Source: JBAXXL01 sp038206725 (GTDB lineage Bacteria; Bacteroidota; Ignavibacteria; Kapaibacteriales; UBA2268). Taken from it: a stretch of DNA of 5,735 bases. The position numbers and the translations under genes are program-made. The notes beneath the pieces were generated by a model. It ran no database searches. It was not told the DNA's origin and worked only from the letters and a program-made list of their open reading frames with translations. Location of the stretch: the NCBI GenBank assembly GCA_038206725.1, contig JBBRAO010000073.1, positions 1 through 5,735 of the forward strand. Direction: 5' to 3'. Of the stretch, positions 1-5,712 are shown in pieces. Positions within the stretch are counted from its first letter, which is position 1; each line of letters opens with the position of its first letter.

Positions 1-117
1 ACCCCTATTTTTTTTATTGATAATTATTACTTAATTTTTGGTTTGGAATTAACACATATTAATAAAATAACGGTAAAATGATAGAACGACTTTTATAAAT
101 CTAAAGAAGATTTTATT
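1..117 (+). other. non-coding leader upstream of the gene cluster
   Basis: No convincing reading frame is visible on either strand in this AT-rich stretch. It opens with a C-run and then eight consecutive T (8-15), which could be the tail of a terminator for a gene outside the window, but the stem is not visible so this stays a guess. The rest is the probable 5' untranslated and promoter region of the downstream genes. Confidence 0.5.
49..79 (+). promoter_or_regulatory. weak sigma70-like promoter candidate
   Basis: TTAACA (49-54) and TAAAAT (74-79) each match five of six bases of the -35 and -10 consensus, with a 19-base spacer. I found no exact Bacteroidota-type TAnnTTTG -7 box here (TAATTTTTG at 32-40 has one base too many). 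In such AT-rich DNA chance matches are frequent, so this is only a candidate for where the cluster's transcript begins, about 30 bases before the first ATG. Confidence 0.22.
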
Positions 118-351
118 ATGGCGAGAAATTTAAAATATATAATCACAATGCTTGTAGTTGCCCAACTACAGCTGTTATTAATAAATATTAACAACTCGCA
201 GAATAATGATTTTATCGGCACAACTCATATAAAAGAGTTTAATAAAAACTCACAACCCTCAGACCCACATAATATTAAATTGCAATTAATAAATTATTAT
301 AAATGGCATAGTGCCGTATTGTGTTTTACTAATATTTTAGGAGTTTTATAA
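118..351 (+). CDS. small hypothetical protein with hydrophobic N-terminus (doubtful)
   Basis: This 77-residue ORF belongs to no family I recognise. Residues 6-23 (KYIITMLVVAQLQLLLIN) form a signal-peptide or membrane-anchor-like segment, followed by a polar Asn/Ser/Lys-rich stretch and a short hydrophobic end (about 66-77). A purine-rich AAAGAAGA (103-110) sits seven bases before the ATG and could serve as a weak ribosome binding site. The stop TAA overlaps the next gene's ATG by one base (TAATG), an arrangement typical of translational coupling, and the last codons contain that gene's Shine-Dalgarno. Against a real gene: it is short, of low complexity and carries strong inverted repeats. The DNA around its ATG (TTTTATTATG) is identical to that before the second LRR gene, so it might also be the 5' remnant of a lost paralogue (inference). 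Confidence 0.38.
   Translation: MARNLKYIITMLVVAQLQLLLININNSQNNDFIGTTHIKEFNKNSQPSDPHNIKLQLINYYKWHSAVLCFTNILGVL
153..170. repeat. perfect 8-bp inverted repeat, 2-base centre
   Basis: TGTAGTTG (153-160) and CAACTACA (163-170) are exact reverse complements separated by CC. As RNA this would be about a 7-bp stem with a 4-base loop; as DNA it is a compact dyad that could bind a dimeric regulator. It lies inside the small ORF and is followed within 4 bases by another dyad. There is no T-run after it, so it is not an intrinsic terminator. Confidence 0.55.
174..195. repeat. AT-rich imperfect palindrome
   Basis: The core TTAATA-AA-TATTAA (178-191) is a perfect palindrome. The flanks GTT (174-176) and AAC (193-195) extend it with one mismatched pair between them. 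AT-only palindromes arise easily in DNA of this composition, but the match in the outer GTT/AAC and the closeness to the 153-170 dyad make it worth recording. Its function is unknown. Confidence 0.4.
235..251. repeat. short hairpin GAGTTT/AAACTC
   Basis: GAGTTT (235-240) and AAACTC (246-251) pair over 6 bp around a 5-base AATAA loop. An alternative pairing uses AACTC (222-226) with GAGTT (235-239), so two mutually exclusive stems compete for the same bases. The stems are weak and may be chance. They are listed because this is the third dyad within 100 bases of the small ORF. Confidence 0.3.
339..343 (+). promoter_or_regulatory. ribosome binding site of first LRR gene
   Basis: AGGAG lies seven bases before the ATG at 351 and inside the final codons of the preceding small ORF. 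It is a good Shine-Dalgarno and supports the 351 start independently of whether the small ORF is translated. Confidence 0.65.
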
Positions 352-1439
352 TGAGAAGATTATTCGTTGCTATTATAGCAACATTTTTGGTTCTAACTGC
401 AAAAGTTATCGCCGATGATGATATAATCAATTTCCCTGACCCGTATTTTAAAGATGTTTTAGTAAATGCAGAAAAATATCAGCAGCCCCTAATTGATTTA
501 AATCGAGACGGAGAAATACAATATTCCGAAGCCGAAGCATATCAGGGAACATTAGTGCTTTCTATCCGTTCTGATAGTATTACAGACTTGACAGGGATTA
601 AAGAGTTTATTAATGTGGGAAGAATATGGCTTGAGGAATGCCCAGGTATAACTACTGTTGATTTATCCGGTATGGTAAATTTAAGGGAAGTACGCATTAC
701 AGACAATCCGAAATTAACTAAATTGAATGTATCGGGATGCATCAATTTAAAAGAGCTTGACTTTATCAACAATCAAATCAATGACTTGAATATTATTAAC
801 TGTAAGAGTTTGACTTCTATCTGGCCACATAAAAATTCATTAATAGAAATCAATTTCAATGACTGCCCTCAAATACAATATATATTCGCTGGCTATAATA
901 AACTTACTAATATAGATGTTTCACAAGCAAAGGAATTAAAAAGATTACAGACTCAGGGAAATCAATTGACAAATCTTGATGGATCAGGTTGTCCCAAGTT
1001 AGACCAACTTTTGGTTAATGATAATAAATTAAAAGTGTTAAATATTAGAAATGGCAACAATACGCTTATAACATCTTTCAAAGCAACAAACAATCCCGAT
1101 TTAAAATGTATAGAAGTTGACGACTCTGCTTGGTCAAAAGAACATTGGAAAGATATTGACGAATGGACTGAATTTTGTGAAGATTGTTCGAATAGTGTAA
1201 ATGAAAGTCAATCCAATTCATTTAAGGTTTATCCAAATCCTGCAAACAATTCGGTAACAATCGAAAGAGAGGGGATTGAACAAGGGGATTTAAGAATACT
1301 GGATATTATAGGAAGAATATTTATAAGCTATACAATACCTTATGGCGTGAATGACATACAGCTCGATATTTCGAGGTTATCAGCCGGTAAATACATAATT
1401 GAGATTGATAACGAAACTGAAAATTTTGTAGTTGAATAA
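351..1439 (+). CDS. secreted leucine-rich repeat protein with EF-hand loop and T9SS type A sorting domain (copy 1)
   Basis: The 362-residue product has a Sec signal peptide (about 1-21, MRRLF charged start, hydrophobic core, VIA before DDD). Next comes an INFPDPYFK cap (26-34) and a 12-residue EF-hand-type loop, D49-L-N51-R-D53-G54-E-I56-Q-Y-S-E60, with acidic or Asn ligands at loop positions 1, 3, 5 and 12. Residues about 79-252 are irregular leucine-rich repeats with recurring L..LdvSgC.nL..L.. and N.L/N.I steps. A C-cap follows (CIEVDD at 253-258, then W266, ID at 269-270, F275, C276 and C279). The T9SS type A C-terminal domain is 291-362, with FKVYPNPANN, LRILDIIGRI and SRLSAGKYIIEI. Export by Sec and then T9SS to the surface or medium is expected; CTDs of this kind are normally removed by the PorU sortase. 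This cap/EF-loop/LRR/C-cap layout is common in Bacteroidota surface proteins, whose ligands are generally unknown; binding of a protein or glycan is inference. It is about 60% identical by eye to the next gene. The start has an AGGAG site. Confidence 0.9.
   Translation: MRRLFVAIIATFLVLTAKVIADDDIINFPDPYFKDVLVNAEKYQQPLIDLNRDGEIQYSEAEAYQGTLVLSIRSDSITDLTGIKEFINVGRIWLEECPGITTVDLSGMVNLREVRITDNPKLTKLNVSGCINLKELDFINNQINDLNIINCKSLTSIWPHKNSLIEINFNDCPQIQYIFAGYNKLTNIDVSQAKELKRLQTQGNQLTNLDGSGCPKLDQLLVNDNKLKVLNIRNGNNTLITSFKATNNPDLKCIEVDDSAWSKEHWKDIDEWTEFCEDCSNSVNESQSNSFKVYPNPANNSVTIEREGIEQGDLRILDIIGRIFISYTIPYGVNDIQLDISRLSAGKYIIEIDNETENFVVE
1221..1282 (+). repeat. near-identical sorting-domain segment, copy 1 (partner 2400-2461)
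   Basis: These 62 bases, encoding the FKVYPNPANNSVTIEREGIE part of the sorting domain, differ from 2400-2461 at one base by hand count. The match weakens afterwards (eight more differences in the next 58 bases). Coding DNA between the two genes is clearly less similar elsewhere, so this block is either very recently exchanged or strongly constrained. Confidence 0.85.
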
Positions 1440-1473
1440 AAAAACATTTGTTTATTTCAGAAATATTTATTAG

Positions 1474-1502
1474 TTTACATTATAATGATTTATCATTTTA
1501 AT
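1474..1502 (+). promoter_or_regulatory. possible internal sigma70-like promoter before second LRR gene
   Basis: TTTACA (1474-1479) and TTTAAT (1497-1502) each match five of six consensus bases with an ideal 17-base spacer, in the only sizeable gap of the cluster. A start near 1509 would give a leader of less than 20 bases containing just the GGAGG site. It overlaps the perfect dyad AATGAT-TT-ATCATT (1484-1497), which could be an operator. AT-rich composition makes chance matches likely. Confidence 0.3.
1484..1497. repeat. 14-base perfect dyad in intergenic gap
   Basis: AATGAT and ATCATT are exact reverse complements around TT. The dyad occupies the spacer between the -35-like and -10-like hexamers described at 1474-1502, where a bound regulator would interfere with RNA polymerase. 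It is too AT-rich and short for a terminator stem and no T-run follows it. A regulatory role is inference. Confidence 0.35.
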
Positions 1503-1513
1503 GAAAAAGTTTT

Positions 1514-1518
1514 GGAGG
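1514..1518 (+). promoter_or_regulatory. ribosome binding site that fixes the second LRR gene's start
   Basis: GGAGG is eight bases upstream of the ATG at 1527. An in-frame ATG at 1485 would add 14 residues (MIYHFNEKVLEGFI) in front of the signal peptide and has no Shine-Dalgarno. The downstream ATG gives a canonical signal peptide (MKRFLLAFIA...) aligned with the paralogue, so 1527 is preferred. Confidence 0.8.
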
Positions 1519-1526
1519 GTTTTATT

Positions 1527-2618
1527 ATGAAGAGATTTTTACTTGCTTTTATAGCAATATTTTTACTTTTATCGGCAGAGACATTCGCCCAAGATGATGA
1601 GATCATACATTTCCCCGATTCAAATTTTAAATGGATATTAGTAAATATGACTGATTATAGTCAACCCATTGTTGATTTAAATGGAGATGGAGAAATTCAG
1701 CGTTCAGAAGCAGAAGCATATATTCATTCATTGGATATTTCTTTTGCTGGTGATAGTATTATCGACTTGACTGGAATTAAAGCATTTATTAATATAGGTG
1801 AAATTAGACTTGAAAGATGTCCGGGTATAACTACAGTGGATTTATCCGGTATGGTGAATTTAAGGCAAGTTACTTTTGACTATAACCCAAATCTTGAAAG
1901 ATTAGATGTTTCAGGTTGTATAAATTTAAAAACACTCGATTGTAATGATAATAAATTGCAGAATCTTAATATATCAAATTGTAAAAACATTTTTGGGATT
2001 AGATGCTCAAATTCTTTACTAACAGAAATAAAAACATATAATTTTTTGAAACTTAAGTATTTGTTCATTCGAAATAGCATAATTTTAAATTATGAGATTT
2101 CTAATGTACCTGAATTATATAGAATTCAATTACAAGGGAATCAATTGACAAGTTTGGATGTTTCAAGTTTGACGAAGTTAGACCAACTTTGGGTTAATGA
2201 CAATAAATTGACTAGTCTAAATATAAAAAACAATAACAATACTATACTCACATTATTGCATACCCAAAATAATCCAGATTTAAAATGTATTACTGTTGAC
2301 GATGTTGCTTATTCAGAAAAAAATTGGATAGAAATTGATGAGTGGACTGAGTTTTCTGAAAATTGCTCTACATACGTAAATGACATTCTGCAAAACACAT
2401 TTAAGGTTTATCCAAATCCTGCAAACAATTCAGTAACAATCGAAAGAGAGGGGATTGAACAGGTGGATTTAAGAATTCTGGATATTACAGGGAAAATATT
2501 TATGAGCTATACATTACCTTATGGTGAAACTCAAATTAGACTTGATGTTTCAAGACTATCCGCCGGAAAATATATCATTGAGATAAATGACGAAACTAAT
2601 TCTTTCATTATCGAATAG
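1527..2618 (+). CDS. secreted leucine-rich repeat protein with EF-hand loop and T9SS type A sorting domain (copy 2)
   Basis: The 363-residue protein is a tandem paralogue of the preceding gene with the same order of parts. The signal peptide is about 1-21, cut after TFA so that the mature chain starts with Gln22. An IIHFPDSNFK cap follows (26-35). The calcium loop is D50-L-N52-G-D54-G55-E-I57-Q-R-S-E61, a textbook EF-hand loop. Leucine-rich repeats run about 80-253. The C-cap is CITVDD (254-259), then W267, ID at 270-271, F277 and C280. The T9SS type A domain is 292-363 (FKVYPNPANN, LDITGKI, SRLSAGKYIIEI). By hand count the sorting domains are identical at 56 of 72 positions, but residues 153-197 share only 11 of 45 with copy 1, so the central repeats have diverged most. 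Here the repeat rhythm is poor and the copy 1 cysteines at 172, 214 and 276 are absent. It is presumably a surface or released binding protein; the ligand is unknown. Its stop is nine bases before the protease gene, so the two are likely co-transcribed. Confidence 0.9.
   Translation: MKRFLLAFIAIFLLLSAETFAQDDEIIHFPDSNFKWILVNMTDYSQPIVDLNGDGEIQRSEAEAYIHSLDISFAGDSIIDLTGIKAFINIGEIRLERCPGITTVDLSGMVNLRQVTFDYNPNLERLDVSGCINLKTLDCNDNKLQNLNISNCKNIFGIRCSNSLLTEIKTYNFLKLKYLFIRNSIILNYEISNVPELYRIQLQGNQLTSLDVSSLTKLDQLWVNDNKLTSLNIKNNNNTILTLLHTQNNPDLKCITVDDVAYSEKNWIEIDEWTEFSENCSTYVNDILQNTFKVYPNPANNSVTIEREGIEQVDLRILDITGKIFMSYTLPYGETQIRLDVSRLSAGKYIIEINDETNSFIIE
2400..2461 (+). repeat. near-identical sorting-domain segment, copy 2 (partner 1221-1282)
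   Basis: This is the partner of 1221-1282 at a distance of 1179 bases, close to the 1176 bases between the two gene starts, so the duplicated unit kept its length to within one codon. The direct repeats could support recombination that deletes or fuses the two LRR genes. Confidence 0.85.
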
Positions 2619-2622
2619 GGAG
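2618..2622 (+). promoter_or_regulatory. ribosome binding site overlapping the upstream stop codon
   Basis: GGGAG begins on the last base of the TAG stop of the second LRR gene and ends five bases before the ATG at 2628. Terminating ribosomes would uncover or directly reuse it, consistent with coupled translation of the LRR protein and the protease. Confidence 0.65.
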
Positions 2623-2627
2623 ATATT

Positions 2628-5600
2628 ATGAAAAAGTTATTTATAGTTTTTATTTTATTTGTATCAATGTTTCCAAAACTGGATGCCCAGATTTTCTATA
2701 ATATTGACAAGCCGCCTTCTTATCATAAATTCGGTTTAACCCCTATCAAAGATCTACCTGCCATAAAATACAATGTTGACAGCAAAGGTAATTTAATCAG
2801 TGATAAATTATCGGTGAATGTTAAAGATTACTTAAAAATGGAAAAAATTGGAGATAAAATCATTGGTCGCGTAAAATTCAATGTCGCATCAAAATCACTT
2901 GGCGATATGACATTAAGATTCAGCGATGTAAAGCTTAACAATGGTTCATATTGCTTTGTTTATACGAATGATTACCAAATAGTAGCCGGACCTATTTATC
3001 AAAAATCAATAAATGATATGCTAAACATCGTTAAAATTCCGGCAAATGAACTTGTTCTTGAAATAATTTCCAATAGTGAACAGGATTATAATTTGATTTT
3101 TTCTTCGATTTCATTTCAATCAATTGATGATTTTATGCCAAAAAGTAAGTACAGCTTGCAGGATGATGAAACTGATTGGGATTGCAATAATAGCGGGATA
3201 AATGGAAATCCTAAATACTTCGATAACATTAGTCAGACATATTCAGAAAATAGTGCTTCTTATCTTGGTGCTTGGTATGACTGTGATCTTTTAAATCTTC
3301 AAAATTTATATTCAGTTAATGATGAAAAGATTGCGGCGTCAAGAGCATCTTGCATTATTATGGAACCTCCACATTTCAATACAGAATCACCATTTAATTG
3401 GATTGATTATTGGGGAGCTAATTCGGGAACATTGATGAACTTTCCGGAAAGCGATTGCGAAGGGATTATATTCACTTCTTACCATCTTGGATTTATTAAC
3501 CAAATTTGCGCGTTAACAGTTAAAGAAAATAATAATAATATTTTTTCTGAAGAACTTGCGATATTGAATAATACAATAATTAGATTCAACTGGCATCATA
3601 AGTACGGTAAACCTATACATCTAACCGGTTGTAGCCAAAATGATTTCGCTTTATGGCGGAAAACAATAGATTTTGATGAAGTAATAGATTATTGTGGTGT
3701 TCGAGGTGTAGCTTATGTGCCAAATACAATGGGATCTCCTGATTATGCTATTTTAGAAATGAACCAACCTCCGTTTTATAAAGAATTACACTTGGGTTGG
3801 ACAACTCAACGTATTTACGATTTCAATTCTTCAACAGACCTTAATAATCCAGAGGATTTTTCGATTTTAGGAAGGCACGGTGCAACACCTACATATTTGT
3901 TTAAAAATTCTGGCGGTTTCGTAGAGAGAATGGGTGATGTACCACCTTGGGCAGCTGGCATACAACTAAAGGTTATTGACCCAAGCGATCCACCACTACC
4001 CCCACCTCCACCACTACCACCACGTGAACGTAGTTTTAGTGGTTGGTCTGGTTCGCAACTTTTATATCCCTATTATAATAATCCGAGTGAAAGAATTGGG
4101 TTAGGAATAACTAAATCCGGCACATCTACTGATCTAATGAGTTATACATATAGATTTTTGTTTTATTATCGTGATTGTTATATTATAGACACTAGCTTAA
4201 CAATTGCTTTTCCTAACACAGGAAATGATTTATATAACAAGTATTTAAAACTTCATACAGATGAGTTTATCATTGAGGATGACTTTTATTGGATGCCGTC
4301 AAAAGAAAATAAAGAAAAGTGTCCTAGTCCAATGGCCTCCGAAACGGAACCTTGCGATTTCTATTTCTCTAATTTCATAAAGGTTGAGTACAAAGACGGC
4401 AAAATGTACTTTACGATTAATATTGCAGGGATCAGTCCAAGCCTTTTCCCTGGAGGACAATATCCAAAAGGTATCCGTATTTATCGTACATCCGGTGACC
4501 AACAAACATTCTTCTTCGATACTTTTGCTGATAATATAAATATCGGTCCCACTATCGAATTCACAATTAATCCCTGTGACTTGTTCTATTACCAAATGTT
4601 GGGAGAAAACCCAATCCAATTAGGATTTGATTTTTATGATGCTGATGGCAAAATACTCAACGCAACAGGTTGTAATATCTCATATAGCTATCCGTTTCCT
4701 AGTATAAAACCTTGCGAACAGATAAGTATTACTAAAGAAAGAATTATTGAACCACCTTTGGAATCGTGTTGTACTTATAACGTTTGTATAGCCTTAAAGA
4801 ACTGCGATGATTACAGTAACATTGTTAGATTAATCTCGGTAAATTTATTATTAGTCAATATAACTAATAGTGATACTTCTGCTTTAAGTTCGCAAAACGG
4901 ATTAATTATAGACTATTTGAATGGTAAAATTAGTTTTAATATTCCAGATATTTGTGATACTACTTCATTTAAATTAATTGGATTGTTTGGTGAAAACAAC
5001 GATTGCGAATCATTCGATTTTACTTTAGATTGTGTTATACCGGAGTCACCTTGTGACTGCTGTAAAGTAATCAATCCTGTAATTAGTCCAATTATTGGCT
5101 TTAGTGAAATTGGGGGTGGCTCAATAATTATTAAACCTCACGAATTTTTGATAGATTTTTCCGGAATGGGAAATAGGACATATCAAAAGTACTGCCCTGA
5201 ATGTCAATTCGTATTTGCAGAGGTATTTTGCCCAAATCCAAATCCGAGTCTTAATGATTCAACTCCTATTCTCGAAGAAATAATGCCGGCGAATCAATAT
5301 GGTTTTTATGAAGGTTATTATGGTTCGTTTGATGGTTACGATTCTGATACATATTGTTTCTATTTTGTAATACATACTAGCGAAGGTATTTGTTATGATA
5401 CTCTTTGTGTTGATTACGATGGAACCAATTGGGCTTTAAATGAAGATCCGCAAGGTATAATTATTGAAATTGATAAAAGTCAAACTAATTCTTCTAACTC
5501 TGTCTTATTACCTACAGACTTCGACTATGAAAAAGTTAGTATTACGGATTTGACTGGTAGAGTAATTCTTGAAAGCAATCCTATAAATAAAATAGATGTT

Positions 5601-5687
5601 TCAAATATGACTACCGGAACTTATTATATATTATATAGAAAGAAAGACAAAGTAATTAATTCTCAAAAGTTGATAATTAAGAAATAA
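2628..5687 (+). CDS. large secreted lysyl-endopeptidase-like serine protease with Cys-rich region and T9SS C-terminal domain
   Basis: The 1019-residue product has a signal peptide (about 1-20, cut after LDA, mature start Gln21). Residues about 55-165 resemble the N-terminal domain of secreted Lys-C-type proteases (KLNNGSYCFVYTNDYQIVAGP at 102-122 reads as the usual 'pGa.l.iY....v.Gp' strand pair). The catalytic domain is about 235-520: His286 in FTSYHLG (TAxHC-like), Asp372 in SPDYAILEM followed by the LGW at 389-391, an ILGRHGAT strand (413-420) and Ser474 in SGWSGSQLL, equivalent to GSSGSPL in lysyl endopeptidases. The Cys that usually follows the His is Leu287. A proline-rich insertion (455-465) precedes the Ser loop. 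Residues about 550-935 are Cys-rich (C565, C576, C650, C682, C696, C714/715, CDCC 809-812, CPEC 856-859, C922, C927) and unrecognised. Residues about 958-1019 are a short T9SS type A-like domain (VSITDLTGRVI, IDVSNMTTGTYYILY, KLIIKK) without YPNP. Lys specificity cannot be claimed. The family call is from motifs alone; a catalytically dead relative is possible. Confidence 0.72.
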   Translation: MKKLFIVFILFVSMFPKLDAQIFYNIDKPPSYHKFGLTPIKDLPAIKYNVDSKGNLISDKLSVNVKDYLKMEKIGDKIIGRVKFNVASKSLGDMTLRFSDVKLNNGSYCFVYTNDYQIVAGPIYQKSINDMLNIVKIPANELVLEIISNSEQDYNLIFSSISFQSIDDFMPKSKYSLQDDETDWDCNNSGINGNPKYFDNISQTYSENSASYLGAWYDCDLLNLQNLYSVNDEKIAASRASCIIMEPPHFNTESPFNWIDYWGANSGTLMNFPESDCEGIIFTSYHLGFINQICALTVKENNNNIFSEELAILNNTIIRFNWHHKYGKPIHLTGCSQNDFALWRKTIDFDEVIDYCGVRGVAYVPNTMGSPDYAILEMNQPPFYKELHLGWTTQRIYDFNSSTDLNNPEDFSILGRHGATPTYLFKNSGGFVERMGDVPPWAAGIQLKVIDPSDPPLPPPPPLPPRERSFSGWSGSQLLYPYYNNPSERIGLGITKSGTSTDLMSYTYRFLFYYRDCYIIDTSLTIAFPNTGNDLYNKYLKLHTDEFIIEDDFYWMPSKENKEKCPSPMASETEPCDFYFSNFIKVEYKDGKMYFTINIAGISPSLFPGGQYPKGIRIYRTSGDQQTFFFDTFADNINIGPTIEFTINPCDLFYYQMLGENPIQLGFDFYDADGKILNATGCNISYSYPFPSIKPCEQISITKERIIEPPLESCCTYNVCIALKNCDDYSNIVRLISVNLLLVNITNSDTSALSSQNGLIIDYLNGKISFNIPDICDTTSFKLIGLFGENNDCESFDFTLDCVIPESPCDCCKVINPVISPIIGFSEIGGGSIIIKPHEFLIDFSGMGNRTYQKYCPECQFVFAEVFCPNPNPSLNDSTPILEEIMPANQYGFYEGYYGSFDGYDSDTYCFYFVIHTSEGICYDTLCVDYDGTNWALNEDPQGIIIEIDKSQTNSSNSVLLPTDFDYEKVSITDLTGRVILESNPINKIDVSNMTTGTYYILYRKKDKVINSQKLIIKK
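3990..4025 (+). repeat. 18-base imperfect tandem repeat encoding the proline tract
   Basis: Two 18-base units (3990-4007 and 4008-4025) match at 16 of 18 positions and both begin CCACCACTACC. They encode PPLPPP and PPLPPR, the proline tract immediately before the protease's serine loop. The coding strand here is C-rich with almost no G, unlike the surrounding AT-rich gene, so the tract probably grew by slippage or unequal exchange in whole codons (inference). Confidence 0.8.
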
Positions 5688-5695
5688 GGAATATA

Positions 5696-5712
5696 GGCGG
5701 GTTGAACCCACC
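5696..5712 (+). terminator. hairpin after the protease gene, possible terminator
   Basis: Eight bases after the stop, GG-C-GGGT (5696-5702) pairs with ACCC-A-CC (5706-5712) around a TGA loop with one C/A mismatch. It is the most GC-rich spot in the window outside the proline tract. The following AATTATTTC is only a weak U-tract, and the A-run at 5721-5730 would be a T-run only on the other strand, upstream of the stem. It may end the transcript or simply protect its 3' end. Confidence 0.4.

Noticed and set aside
542..772. 76-codon open frame on the minus strand
   Set aside because: It lies wholly inside the first LRR gene, has no ribosome binding site or recognisable motif, and is explained as an antisense shadow.
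1437..1457. A-run/T-run stem after the first LRR gene as a terminator
   Set aside because: The stem is only A-T pairs apart from one C-G, with an internal mismatch and no T-run after it, too weak for an intrinsic terminator.
1485..1526. Upstream in-frame ATG as the start of the second LRR gene
   Set aside because: It would bury the signal peptide behind 14 residues, lacks a Shine-Dalgarno, and disagrees with the paralogue's start. GGAGG at 1514 serves the ATG at 1527.
1501..1530. Nine-codon mini-ORF (MKKFWRVLL) whose TGA overlaps the ATG at 1527, possible leader peptide
   Set aside because: It has no ribosome binding site, no attenuator-like hairpin nearby, and ATGAAAAAG is a frequent start string in AT-rich DNA; chance is the simpler reading.
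1880..2080. 66-codon open frame on the minus strand
   Set aside because: It is antisense to the conserved repeats of the second LRR gene and its composition is that of a shadow frame.
1221..2461. Repeated segments as a CRISPR array or mobile element ends
   Set aside because: The repeats are coding sorting-domain sequence of two paralogues, with no spacers, transposase or terminal inverted repeats.
3516..3545. AAT-rich run encoding NNNN as a phase-variable microsatellite
   Set aside because: There are only about four AAT units, in line with background composition, and no sign of an altered frame.
4299..4619. 106-codon open frame on the minus strand
   Set aside because: It is inside the protease gene, whose frame is supported by signal peptide, motifs and sorting domain. 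No Shine-Dalgarno or family signature is visible on the minus strand.
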